Of a stretch of DNA of 64,000 nt, positions 1 through 11,427 are shown in pieces. A program made the position numbers and the translations under genes. This DNA comes from Rosa chinensis. Taxonomy: Eukaryota > Streptophyta > Magnoliopsida > Rosales > Rosaceae. The notes beneath the pieces were generated by a model. That model was not told the DNA's origin. It did no database searches and saw only the letters and a list, made by a program, of their open reading frames with translations. The stretch is taken from NCBI RefSeq assembly GCF_002994745.2, contig NC_037090.1, positions 26,525,501 through 26,589,500 of the forward strand, in the 5' to 3' direction. Each line of letters begins with the position of its first letter. Position 1 is the first letter of the stretch.

Positions 1-53
1 CCAGAAAACCAAAATATGAAATTATGATGAATTCATTCTGCATGAGGTCTCAC

Positions 54-1706
54 CTGATAAGTCCGGTCTCAGATCCAGCGATAAGTCTATCTTCATCAAG
101 CTAGCCAAAAATTTTAAAATGCTTTAATAAACAAACTCTGACTTGAATGCCATTGGATGATATAAAAGATATATGACCAACTCACCTTCAACAAAGCATC
201 AACAGAATTTGGAGAGAGATCAATAAAACGATCACTGGATTTCAAATAATAAACAAGGGAAAATCAGCTGGGGGAAAGAGAGGTATACGAAATTGAAAGT
301 TTGCTATCATGGCTAAAGACCGTATCTATTGACTTTTAATCATCCATTTTGAATTGCTATACATGGTCAAATTAACAAACCTGCAATCCTTGAAACAACC
401 CCATGAATACAACAATATATTCCCAGTTTGTGAGCTGCAAATAACTTTCTGACCATTCTGATAGGGATTACAGAGAGGAGGAAAATGCCAAGAGGGAGGA
501 AATTCGTGAGTACTGGATAATCATATTACTAGAAGGATCACATAAGACATAGCAGAACGAAATTACCTTCATGATAACAACAGACAGTAGCTCGTCTTCG
601 GAAAACTCAGATTTATCTTGGACCTATCATAACCACAGAACCAACTAATTAAACTGAAAACTCAGTACTCTACTATATGCGTTGATTTTGTAGCTCCAGT
701 AATATAAGACAAGGCCTTACCTTATTTCTTCGAAGATTGCAAACAGACAGAGTTCCATCCCCACTTAACAGTGCATAAGAATAGATAGAATAAATAAATA
801 GGTTCAGGAGTAAACATTTAAATTGAAAAGGAGGAATAATTAAAGAAAACAACAACATGGAGGATTACCTAGTTCCCAAGAGTTTCATGGAATCAGCTGA
901 AAAGGTCATATCGGAGATGTAGTCCTCATGAGCTTGAAAGGAATTGCAGCAAGATCGCTGTCTGGTATCCCAGACCTGAAGAATGAACAAAGGCAAAGCC
1001 GCAAAGGAATTATAATTAGGGGAAAAAACTACTAAACACAACAAAGGCAAAGGAACCACAAGTCATAGAGAATAACCTTAATACAGCCTGCATCATCTCC
1101 AGAGGCAATGGTAGATGCGGTCAAGTTTATAAGTCTATTGATTGCATCCCTGCATCAGATGAAGATATGATTGTTCAGAATATGACCAAAACGAGCACTC
1201 TTGAATACAATTAAGAACAGAGCAGAGAGAGAGAGAGAGAGAGACTCATGAGCATTTTCGAGGCGAGCGATAGCAGAGCCAGTTTCCACATCCGTCGCAA
1301 GAATTGTGTGGTCTGGAGACCCCGTCAAAATGGCTACACTATCCATCAATAGCTGCTTATTAGCTCAAATAGTTATGCCACAATATGTGAACAACAATGT
1401 GAAAGTGCAAGAACTTACCACTGCCACCGTTGACGAACCGAGCAGCTCTGCAAGATTCGCTATGTGCATGAACTTCCAAAACCCTATAACCAATAAAGTC
1501 ATAATCATTTTACATTAAAAGAATCTAAAATAAATAAATGTGAAAAGGGAGCCGAATGTTTAAAAAAAAAATTTGGACCTTTCAGGTACTGAACCAGATG
1601 AATATCGGTACAAGTGAAGGTCGCCATCGATGAGACCTGTAGTCACTAATTGCTCCGATGGATGAAAGTCGAGGTCAAACGCCAATTTCCCCAAGTTTAT
1701 TTCCAT
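54..1706 (-). CDS. WDR55: WD40-repeat protein, WDR55-like (5' part, truncated by window edge)
   Basis: Ten exons can be joined in frame on the minus strand: 1706-1579, 1483-1419, 1333-1246, 1149-1077, 975-869, 763-721, 623-567, 457-381, 234-186 and 100-54. They give about 244 residues, and the last exon ends in mid-codon at a donor, so the 3' part lies left of the window. The protein starts MEINLGKLAFDLDFHPSE and contains IDGDLHLYRYSS, then WD-repeat blades such as HAHSESCRAARFV, TGSPDHTILATDVETG, ASGDDAGCIKVWD and YSWGCFKDC. This matches plant WDR55, a nucleolar or nuclear beta-propeller protein which in Arabidopsis binds DDB1 and is needed for gametophyte and embryo development (family knowledge). 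The start is the first ATG of the conserved N-terminus. The exon 3 donor is the unusual GTCTCT, at the edge of a CT run. No frame break was seen. Confidence 0.9.
1226..1245. repeat. (GA)n microsatellite at a splice donor
   Basis: A run of about ten GA units in WDR55 intron 3. On the coding strand it reads as (CT)n immediately after the donor GT. Confidence 0.85.
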
Positions 1707-1979
1707 CAGCGTCTGGACAAAACTAACAGAAAGCCAAAGAATTTGATATCTAAAGAAAGGTAATTTACCCAACAAAGATCAAGCAGTAATGACTGGGAGA
1801 CTAAGAAAGGAGAAAAGCGACGGTGGCTTTACTGCAGTGTAGAGTAGAGATCTTTGGTCGATGGAGTTCGCTGTAGTTCTGCTGCTATAAGTTTCGGAAA
1901 CTCAAGTGTATATATGGCGCAGGGTTTGTTAATAGGCGATACCAGACGGCGGCGTTTTGGGGTTTAAGGGTTTAACTAG

Positions 1980-2582
1980 GGCTGTCACTTGGTTTCGTAA
2001 TTACTAAACCAACCGAATACCAACCGATGTTTTAAGTTTGGTAAACCGACTTTTTGATAACCAAGACCGATAAAACCGAAATCGAAAATTACTGAAAAAG
2101 TTTGTTTGGTTTTGGTAAATACCAAATCTACCGATTATCTTATATTAGCTTTATATACTATGGTTTTCAATACACATATGTGTATATTAAGAAATAAACA
2201 TAAAAATTTTCATAATAGTATGAACTTTACTATATGTACTACATTAATAGTACATGTATTTTAAGTAACCTAGTCACAGATTGTTAAAGAAACCTAGTTT
2301 TATTGAAAATAGCTAAAACTTGATGTCATTTATACAAAAGAAAGCTATAATTAGTAGATGGATACAAAGTTTATGACTATAAAATTGAAAAACCTAATTT
2401 TGTTCATTCTAATTTTTATTTCAAAGAATTAGTTGTCCTAAAGTTAGTAATACCGAATTTAGTAGATATGATTAAAAACTGAAAATTTTGGTTTGTAATT
2501 GGTAGCTCAATTTTGAAACCGAAAACTTTGGTTTTGAAGTTGGTAATACCTAAAACAGATTCGAACCGACCGAGTGACAGCC
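1980..2582. mobile_element. MITE-like element with short terminal inverted repeats
   Basis: The stretch begins GGCTGTCACTTGGT and ends with the reverse complement, ACCGAGTGACAGCC with one mismatch. The inside is AT-rich, non-coding and full of short inverted motifs such as AACCGAA and TTCGGTT. It lies between the WDR55 and OTU4 genes. No clean target duplication could be fixed, so the superfamily is uncertain. A short stretch with similar AACCGAAT-rich sequence occurs at 53,525-53,600. Confidence 0.55.
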
Positions 2583-2634
2583 ATAGGTTTAGCCGAGTGT
2601 ACAGAGATGTAGTAACTCATCGCCGTGTCGTGTC

Positions 2635-2653
2635 CAGAGAGAGAGAGAGAGAG

Positions 2654-2690
<37 letters not shown>
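2635..2690. repeat. (GA)n-(TA)n compound microsatellite
   Basis: A GA run passes directly into a TA run of about 30 bases. ORFs across it on either strand are artefacts of the repeat. Confidence 0.95.
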
Positions 2691-2693
<3 letters not shown>

Positions 2694-3261
2694 TGGTTTA
2701 CGACATTTCGTTCACAACGCACGGGATTTGGGTTTTTTATTTCTTCATGTTCTTTGGAACCAATTTTGGTATGAACCATTACAAATTCAATTCAATTCAA
2801 TTAGGGAAAGCTGAACTCTTAGCATATGGTTAATTGCTTGGAATATGGGGCAGTTATAGATGGTAATGGATCAGAAGAGTAGGGGATGAAGGACAAGAGA
2901 GGAACGGGAAAAAAAAACCCATGGGAAAACACGATAGAGATAGAAATATAGAAAATACATGCAGGATCCGCTAGTAATCTATGACAAAGTGACCACAATT
3001 TTCTTCTTGGTTCACAGCAACACAAATGATGCAACTGTCTGAAAAGACGAGAAGATTGAAAAAGAAGGAAGGCCATGCGTACACGACGACTGGAGATCAC
3101 TTCCCTTACACAAACTCTCGGCAAACAAGGAAAACATGAACAGTTACAACATAATGGGCATATATCTGGCCGAAAAAGAGTACACAAAGCTTGCAAGGCA
3201 AATATGTTGGTTGTTGGATATTATTAATGGGGTATTCTTCCAACTTTGTTAAATACATATG

Positions 3262-5555
3262 TTAAAGCCTAGATTTACCACCACCCTTTCCCGGAATATG
3301 CAATGCATCATAATGGCCAAAACCATAATAGAGAACTCTGATTGGATTTTCCTTCCCATACTCTTGCCCATACTCAGCAATGGTTATCAAGCCGCCAGCC
3401 TTTTCATCATACATGTATACTGTGATCGGCATTCTGCAGTCATCATGGAATTCATACTTCAACAATATAAATCCGTCAAAATAAGAAAGCTCTACATTAT
3501 ATTAGAAAGCACAGAATAGATGAGGACTTACTCAAGAACATGTGAAGCCATTAACAATTCGGGCTCGCCTCCCCATACATGTGGCTTTCTTATTTGGGAG
3601 ACATATGTGTCAAAATCACCTTCAACAAACCTATCTTGGAAATCAATGAGATAAACGTACATCAGTTGACAGATATACATCTATATCTTATGTTGTAACT
3701 GTAATACATGTTTATCCGTAAAAATGAAAAGTTGGGTCCGCACATGGCTTCGACTGATTGTTGAATGTTGGTGATACCAGCTATCAGATCTACAATTCCT
3801 AAATCAACCACCCGTACAAAGGCAGAACTAACATGGCTGTTTTTGTGAATTAAGACTTTCAATAACCCCAGGTCAACATGTCATTATCTTTGGGTCTCCA
3901 CTGCATAAGTCTAATCATTTGTTTGAATCGTGCTTTCATGATTCACCTCAGATGCCAATGCCAAGATTAGAAAGCAAGGGATAGGACGAAAAACAAGAGG
4001 GGAACCAAGGAATTCCTATTTCATCATCCAAAGAAGTTTCATCTCAGCCAGTTTTTAGTGAATCCAAGCTCAATTAAAAACAAAATCCCTGATCACATCA
4101 ATTTCCTCGATCAAAGTCCTAAGACTAAGCTTTTGCCCATCACACATATTTTCCTGTCTATATTCTTATTTGAAATTGGGACATATATTCTTATGATATA
4201 ATAAATGAAAGACATTGCCATCCAAAATGGAAATGTAACTAAGCATAAAAGGCTGTCATAATGTTTTTGACACTCACAATCAGTAAACTTACCATTCTGT
4301 CTCTTCTCTCCTTTTGATAAACTCATCTGCAACCTAGAAATTTGACAGAACAACATACAAGTGATCAATTAATCCAAACTATAGCAAAAATAATGAATGA
4401 CATTAAATATCCTCATCGACCATGCTAATCTCGTGGGTAAATGCTCTACGAAAATAATTTATCATAAAAATTTCATTTTATCTTATAGGCCCCTATGCAT
4501 TAGCTATTGAGGTGCATACACAAAGGTAAAAAGTTCAAATATCACCAATTCAAGCAAGGTGTTCAAATTAAGGATATCGAAATTAAAGCTAATTTAACCA
4601 AATGGTTGAGTTTTAAGAAGATACTGCAATTAAGCTTTTCTCTCTTTTAAACATGAAAAGGATGTTTGAACTATTTATTGTCTTAATGAAGGAAAGTACA
4701 CTCCCTCTCAAGTCATCTGCTAACTCATTATTGCAATAATGACTGAAAATAGAAACATACTCTAGCTCTCAAGTCATCTGCTAATTCTCTCTGAAGGCTT
4801 GGACTAGGAGCTGATTTTCCAGCTCGTAAACAAGCGCCATGAGCAACAGAGCGGAACATGCACCTTCCATCTCCAGGTATTCCTGTGCAGAATGAAGAAG
4901 TCAGCTATAAACCAAGTCAATTTGTAGTTTCAAATACATAGATACTAAAATACCAGCTGCAAATCGCAAAAAAAAAAAAAAAAAAAAAAAAGAAGAAGAA
5001 GTTATTATCCAATTATTTAAGGATATGCTGCTCACCAATAATAGAATAATCAGTATAAACTTTTTTTCCATGTGAATATGACAAATCACCGTCATATTCC
5101 TTATCATCAGTCTTACAAGCTGCTTCAGCATGTGTTGGCTCAGAAGAATTACAAATCAGCAACCCAAAAATCAAACCAGCAGACGCACATCCTTGTGGCC
5201 ACAACACTGGGCCCACATTACACTTGATTTTGGGAAGCATTCCTTGTCTTGGGACCAAAAATCTCGTTTTCATACCCTGACATGCCAATGAAATTTCTAG
5301 ACATCGTTTCTGAGGTTTTCTAGCATTAACTGTTAATGACCGTGAGTTGCCCATATCCGTGGAGAAGCAAGACCTGAAACAGCTTCCATGGGGTGTTTGA
5401 CCAATTTCAGATGGACGACTCTTGGTGAGGGATAAGCCACCAAATTTATTTCCCGATTTCCCTGGCTGCAGTCGGTAACAACATGAACTGGATGCTCCTC
5501 GAGACACTACACTGCAGATCTTACTGCCCATCTGAATTTCAATACTGCCACTCAT
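3262..5555 (-). CDS. OTU4: OTU-domain deubiquitinase, plant OTU4 type
   Basis: Five coding exons join in frame: 5555-5036, 4882-4761, 4333-4293, 3630-3532 and 3433-3262, giving 954 nt and 317 residues. The OTU cysteine-protease domain fills the C-terminal half. It starts at TDYSIIGIPGDGRCMFRSVAHG, with the catalytic Asp and Cys in DGRC. It continues with FVEGDFDTYVSQIRKPHVWGG and MPITVYMYDEKAGG and ends at FGHYDALHI with the catalytic His. The N-terminal 170 residues are Ser- and basic-rich with a hydrophobic segment (CASAGLIFGLLIC), which could be a targeting or membrane segment. I chose the ATG at 5555; the frame is open to a good acceptor at about 5617, but upstream codons are non-ATG. OTU4 enzymes cleave ubiquitin chains (family knowledge). 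The exon after that acceptor starts with 5' UTR, so a non-coding leader exon lies upstream. Confidence 0.9.
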
Positions 5556-5615
5556 GCAGACAACATCCTTTGCACCCTGGTCGATGTGAGTACAAACAAT
5601 CGTATTCACATAGCC

Positions 5616-7200
5616 TGAGGCAAAGAAGAATGGAACTAGTTAATGCAACACACCAATATATGCCTATCGCACGTTAGGATCATTATATGTTGACATGAAA
5701 ACTTAACAATGTACAAAAATTCTACTTTACAGTTTGAACTCAAATCACATGTTTATGTTTTAATGTCAACCCCAGCAACAAAAAAACAAAAAACAAAAAA
5801 GAAGTAATAATCAAAAGGAGGTGACAAGCTAAAGCAATCTAATACGTCATATTACCTTGATAATCAAGATTTACCTTCATTCCATTTCACATCAACAGAG
5901 GTCTTTGGCCTCCCTACCAGTTAAATATGAGTTATAAAAAGAATCAGCAAAGAACATGAAAATACGATGAAACAAAGCTACTGATCAATATGTGAGACAA
6001 TATTTATACCAGCCTTGTACACAAGCCACACATCCTTAATGCTTATTCCCCTATGAAAAGCACTTTTACCATTTAAATACTAACATTACTCTTGTCTATC
6101 ATTCTCCCACTCCGGGCTAGATATTCTTATTCACCAAGTTTTGAACCTCTTAATTTCCAAGGTGACTTTTCAAGTAGCAAAGAAAATTGCCCCCCAAAAC
6201 AAGGCCTTGCCTTTATTGTAGCTGGGACAAGTAGCAATACAAACACATACCGAATAACGCAAATTCACTGATTATTATAATTTTCATACGCGGATGCAGC
6301 ATGTAGAGCAAACACAAGAGAAGGAACTTGAAATCCCCATAGCTTACAGCTTTTAATCTTTTATCCTAAAAGAGGAGAGAGAAAAAAGAAGCCAAGCAGA
6401 CCTTTGTTCCCCCAATAATAAGTAATCTGTTCTAGAAGAACCAATAGCAATTATTCTCAGCTATAATCTCTAAGAAAAATCACCATGCAAATCGTTCTGA
6501 AATCTGACAATGTAACCACTACAAGGAAGCATCAAGCAAATGAACATTTGCATTTTAGTGATTTTACAGACAACAAGCATATGTCTTGACTCAACATTAC
6601 CCAACAAAAACAGAGTCATGGCAGTCAATAAAAGAAGACCAAAATAAAATTATTGAAACTAGCTTCAAATTGCAATTGGCATTGGAGAATTCTAAGAGCA
6701 AGGTGCAAAATGGAATGCAATACCTGTGGAATTCAACCCAACAAGAGAAAAAAAAAATACTCTATAGAAAAGCTGAACATATTTATACGAAAAAGAAGAA
6801 AAAATGGATCAGAATTGTAGATGAAGAAGGAAGGGTCTGGAAGTAAAGAATACCTGCATCAAAATCACGTTTGGGTGTGGAATAAGGAAAAACCCACCAA
6901 ACAAAGAAAGGAGAGACTACCCGATTCAGAAGCAATGGATAGATGATGAGCTGAGGTATTGTTCCAAATGGGTTTTGCTTCTTCTTCTTCTTCTTCTATT
7001 CTACTACTCACTTCTCGGATTTGTGTCGGTCAAGTGGTTCTGTTTCATTCGCCAAATGTAGTACTCGTTTCGTTTTTTTTATTCGGTCAGTCCGTTTCTG
7101 ACGGCATGACCCGGCCCAAAGTTAAACGCTAAGAAAATACTGCTTTTACCGAAACGTACTCAAAACCCTTCTTCTGAGCTTTCATCACAGCTTCCTTCAG
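5616..7200 (-). promoter_or_regulatory. OTU4 5' leader, leader intron and promoter region
   Basis: No coding sequence was found. An acceptor with a pyrimidine tract (TTCTTTGCCTCAG read on the minus strand) sits at about 5616. A plausible leader-exon donor (GATGCAG then GTATTC) lies near 6854, followed leftward by an AT-rich intron. The probable leader exon (about 6854-7000) holds a GAAGAA tract on the minus strand. The transcription start cannot be fixed. Confidence 0.4.
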
Positions 7201-8237
7201 GGCAAGGGCTTCCCTTGAGGTTGAGGAACAGTGTCAGTACCAACATTTGTAACACCAACGGTAAACGAATTAAAGGATGCACATTGCACCATTGCATATT
7301 TGGTAACAAAACCCATGGCAACTCTAATTGAGAATTTCCAGCAGAGCATTGTTAACGCATTCTTTGTAGGTGAGAATTGCTTGATCTGTAGCTCTAAAAC
7401 ACAATGCGGCGATGCACTTTTTTAAGCATACCAAATAGAGATGCAACGAACACAAGTATAGGTAGATGGTTAATTGCTCATAGATGTGTGTGAAGGATAC
7501 TCAAAGAAAACATGCATGAGTTTTGTAAACATAGACTCTTGGATGTTAGAGGTTGTACTAGGGCCGTCAATGGTTGAGCTTGTGTCGTGTTACAATATTA
7601 AATGTCTCATAGTAAACAAACTCAAACCTACTTAATAGAATACTCGTTTAGAAAATACAAATTCAAAATCAATACAAACTCAAACTCAATCTGTTTATTA
7701 AATCAGTGACTAGTGATGATTCATTTAACTCATTTAATAAACATGTCATGTTAAAATGAATTCGATGACCATTTATATGTATTTGAAGGTGGATAACACT
7801 ATCAATACATTTTTTTGCCTCTTTAGTGAAGGAAGAACAACTGGTAGATGTTATTTAGTAAAGATATGTCTAGTAAGACATTTTATGACTCCACTGGTCA
7901 AGTAGGGATACAGGCGACTTATATTCTCCGATTTGAGTTTAGGTTTCATAATTATCCGCTAGAATAGTATTGTATATAATGTAAGCCACAATTAATTTAG
8001 GTGTAACTACTAATTACCTTGATTTGTATTGTTGTACATAACTACTTGCAATTTGTCATGCATATGTACTATCCTCACCTATAATCTTACAAAATGACAA
8101 ATTAATTTCCATGGGAAAAAGTTACAGTTAGGTTTTGGCAAATGCTTCTAAGAGGTATATCTGATCTTAGGTAAATGGTAACTCATTTCATCCTGCAAAA
8201 ACTCATTATCGAAACTTATAGTCCAGTGAACCCGAAC
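7201..8237. other. Intergenic stretch without a recognised feature
   Basis: AT-rich spacer between the 3' end of the MurD copy and the OTU4 promoter. Short ORFs here have no recognisable domain and no intron or codon pattern supporting a gene. Confidence 0.5.
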
Positions 8238-11200
8238 TTAAGAAGATGCAAAAGCCAGCTCCTGGAAAACCATCCCCCTGTGCTCAAAATTTCTAAATTC
8301 ATCAAAGCTTGCACAACCTGGACTTGGTAAAATAACGTCCCCCCTGAAATAATGAAATAAGCTTCAGTTTGATACGTCACAGATCTGAAAGACTGAAACT
8401 TGGAACAAGTTAACAACAGATACTAGAAAATTTTTCAACTTTATAAACCTGAACCACTATAGAGCAACACTTTAAAGGAAGTTTCTAAAAGAAGAGGCTA
8501 AATTTTGAGGCTCAACAAGACTCCTCAAAGAATCTAAAAAGGAAACAAGAAGACGAATCAACTCTTGCAATAATGCTCACATTAGAACGTACTAATACGC
8601 AATTGTTATATTACCGATATTAAAGGTAATGCTGGCCACAAATAAAAGAGCAAAAGATTCTGTAGCAGTTATGTAGCAAAATTAGTCAATTACCATGTTC
8701 TGCCATCTTCCTGGCCAAGCTGACAGCATCCTTCAGATTTTCTGCTCTGATGGAGGGTATACTAAGACCACTATCGGATAATGTCCTTTGAATCAGCAGT
8801 TCTGAAGATCTAAACTTTAGACATATAGCATTAGTATGCCAGTTAACTTAAAATTGGTTGCACAAAGATAGATGCATGTGGCCTGTAACATAGAATCCAA
8901 AAGCACTGATGTATGTAACTTGGTGAAGAAAAGATTATATACAGTGATTACACATCTGTGGTACTGTTCTATCAATTGTTCAAAACCGTTAGACACATGT
9001 CCGTCCACAACCTGCAAGAGAAGAAAAAAATTATAGCACCAGGTAAAAAAATTATAGCCCTGGAAACTTTACTTTCCTTGTGATGGGTAACACCCATGCA
9101 CTCAAATTTAATATTTTTAAACTCAAACCAAAAGAATATAGTAGAAAGAGAAAATGTTGAGAATAAAGTCAGATTAAGAGAAAATGGGTACCTCAACTCA
9201 TAACAAAGGTAGACTATGCTTGGAATCTAATGTAATCGTCTTAATACTTTCAATAGTATATAAGTTCAAACTGTCAGAGTATAAAAAGAGAAAAGGAGGG
9301 AACCTTTGAGAGCACAGAACTTTCTAAAATGCAATGTATTAAGGTTCAATTTGAAATGACAATCAAGAATTTCAATTCATACTAATAGTGGAGTGGAGCA
9401 CCAATAACCCATACACTAGTTATACAATGCTTTCTTAGAGGAGGATTTGACAAAGCAGCACAAATAGGGATTTGTCACATATTGTAAGAAACAAAAGAAA
9501 AACTTCACATTTTCATGAAATTATAAGTACAAGTTGCAATGCATAAGTTGCAAATCATCACCCACACATTTTATTTTTATTGTAGAAATCCATCAATTTG
9601 ACACCAATCAATTTTCCTATATTTTATTTCTCACTGGTCATTGTGGTAAATGCAATAGCTTATTCTCTAAGTTTTCCATGCGAAGTAAAAGAAACAAAGG
9701 CAACTGAACAACTTATAAAGCAGCATTTAGCAACTTATCACCTTCACAAGGCCACCAAGTAGAATCACAGACTTTTGCTTCTTTAAGACCCATTAGTCCT
9801 GTGTACGTAGCTTCTACACTTGTTGCCTTGCTGTCATCAACCCAAGTTACCCCGTGCATATCCTTGCATACTGCATAACAACACTAAACCAGTGAAAATA
9901 TATAAATTTGAGCCACAGGAAAAATTAAAGGTTTGCTAACAATCATTGATGTTATGATTTCAGTCCAGAGAGTAGGAACAAAGAAAAAAAATCACTAAGC
10001 TGAACATAAATTCATATAGAAAAAAAGTAGTTCACAACATCTAGAGATGTATCTGTTTCAGCTTACCAATTTGTATACGATGAGGTGGTGGCCTTAACTT
10101 TTCTATACATGGACCAATGGCTTCAACATCAAGTCCTACATCCAGTCCAACAACAGATAAAGCAGCAACTGCAGCATTGTGACAGTTCTGTGTTCCAATC
10201 ATGGTCATTGCGCCCAATTGTAGTTGAGAATTGATTCCCAAGGCAGGCACTTCAAAGCTTGCAATTTTTGCTTCCATATCAATCTTCTTATGTGAATTAA
10301 CAATGACAAGCATTAACACCATATGTGATATTTAATCTGAAGAAAGCCAAAAAGGAGGAAACATGAATGAGGTATAAAATTAAGCATTTAGTGCAGGAAT
10401 TACAGTTGATTTTCCATTCAAAATATTAATCACCAATGATGCCATATTCATCTATAGGATTTCCAAATTTATTGTGTATATCTAAAATAAAATGGCAGCA
10501 TTAGACCACCCACAATAGGAAAATGTTCCAAAATTTTGATCGCAGGCATGACCCTTTTTTTCCAGGACTCCTATCTGTATTCCCAAAACACTTGGTTGAT
10601 ATGTGGCACCTAAATGGTTTTAAGTACTTAAACTGCATGGTTTATCTTAAGGGAAGCAATTCTTACTCTTACGCCTGGAGTGGCTCCTATCCAAGCAAGA
10701 TTAATTTCATTCAAGCTTCCCATAACTGCTTCATTTAAGTACTGGTTCCCTAAATTTCATTGCAAAAGAAGCTATCAAAACACATAGCTAATCTCATATA
10801 ATCAAAACTATGAGCATACCTAATCTCATATAATCAAAACTATGAGCACCATCTAAATCAAATTTATACATGCAAACAACAGATTGAATGATGATAAAGT
10901 GAGACCAACTCAAACGGGGCTTGCTATCACTCTTTTCCAAGAACTTTTCACTTGTTTTAAAAAAAAATCGGCCTCAGCGAATTCTCTGAAGTATTTGTTA
11001 AGGTTCATGTTTCATACTTGTTGAAATATATGCATGGACAACATAGAAGGATATACATTCCAATCAGGGATGTAAAAATGATATAGAATTAAATTGCTCC
11101 GTCATTTGTTATTTGCCACTTGCAACAATTATGACAGTTCTCTGTGGATATGAAGCATCATTAATCTACCAGTGAACCAGATCTACCTTGACCGACTTAT

Positions 11201-11392
11201 ATTCTGAATCTCTTACCTCAGGCCTAATAGTCTAATAGATTTGGAAACCTCTTAAGTATCACCAAGTTATGGCTCACTGGTTTCAGAGTCATCTGCATGT
11301 CATTTTCAAGAACTACATTTTTCAAGCCCAAAGAAAAAGAGGATTTGTATTGATCAAGGTTCAATCTAGGTATCAGCATCCATACATACATA

Positions 11393-11427
<35 letters not shown>

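Noticed and set aside
2507..2833. ORFs around 2,500-2,830
   Set aside because: They cross the GA/TA microsatellite and a MITE end; low complexity.
5556..5609. Start of OTU4 at 5609
   Set aside because: That codon is GTG. The first in-frame ATG is at 5555, and the upstream part is best read as 5' leader behind an acceptor at about 5616.
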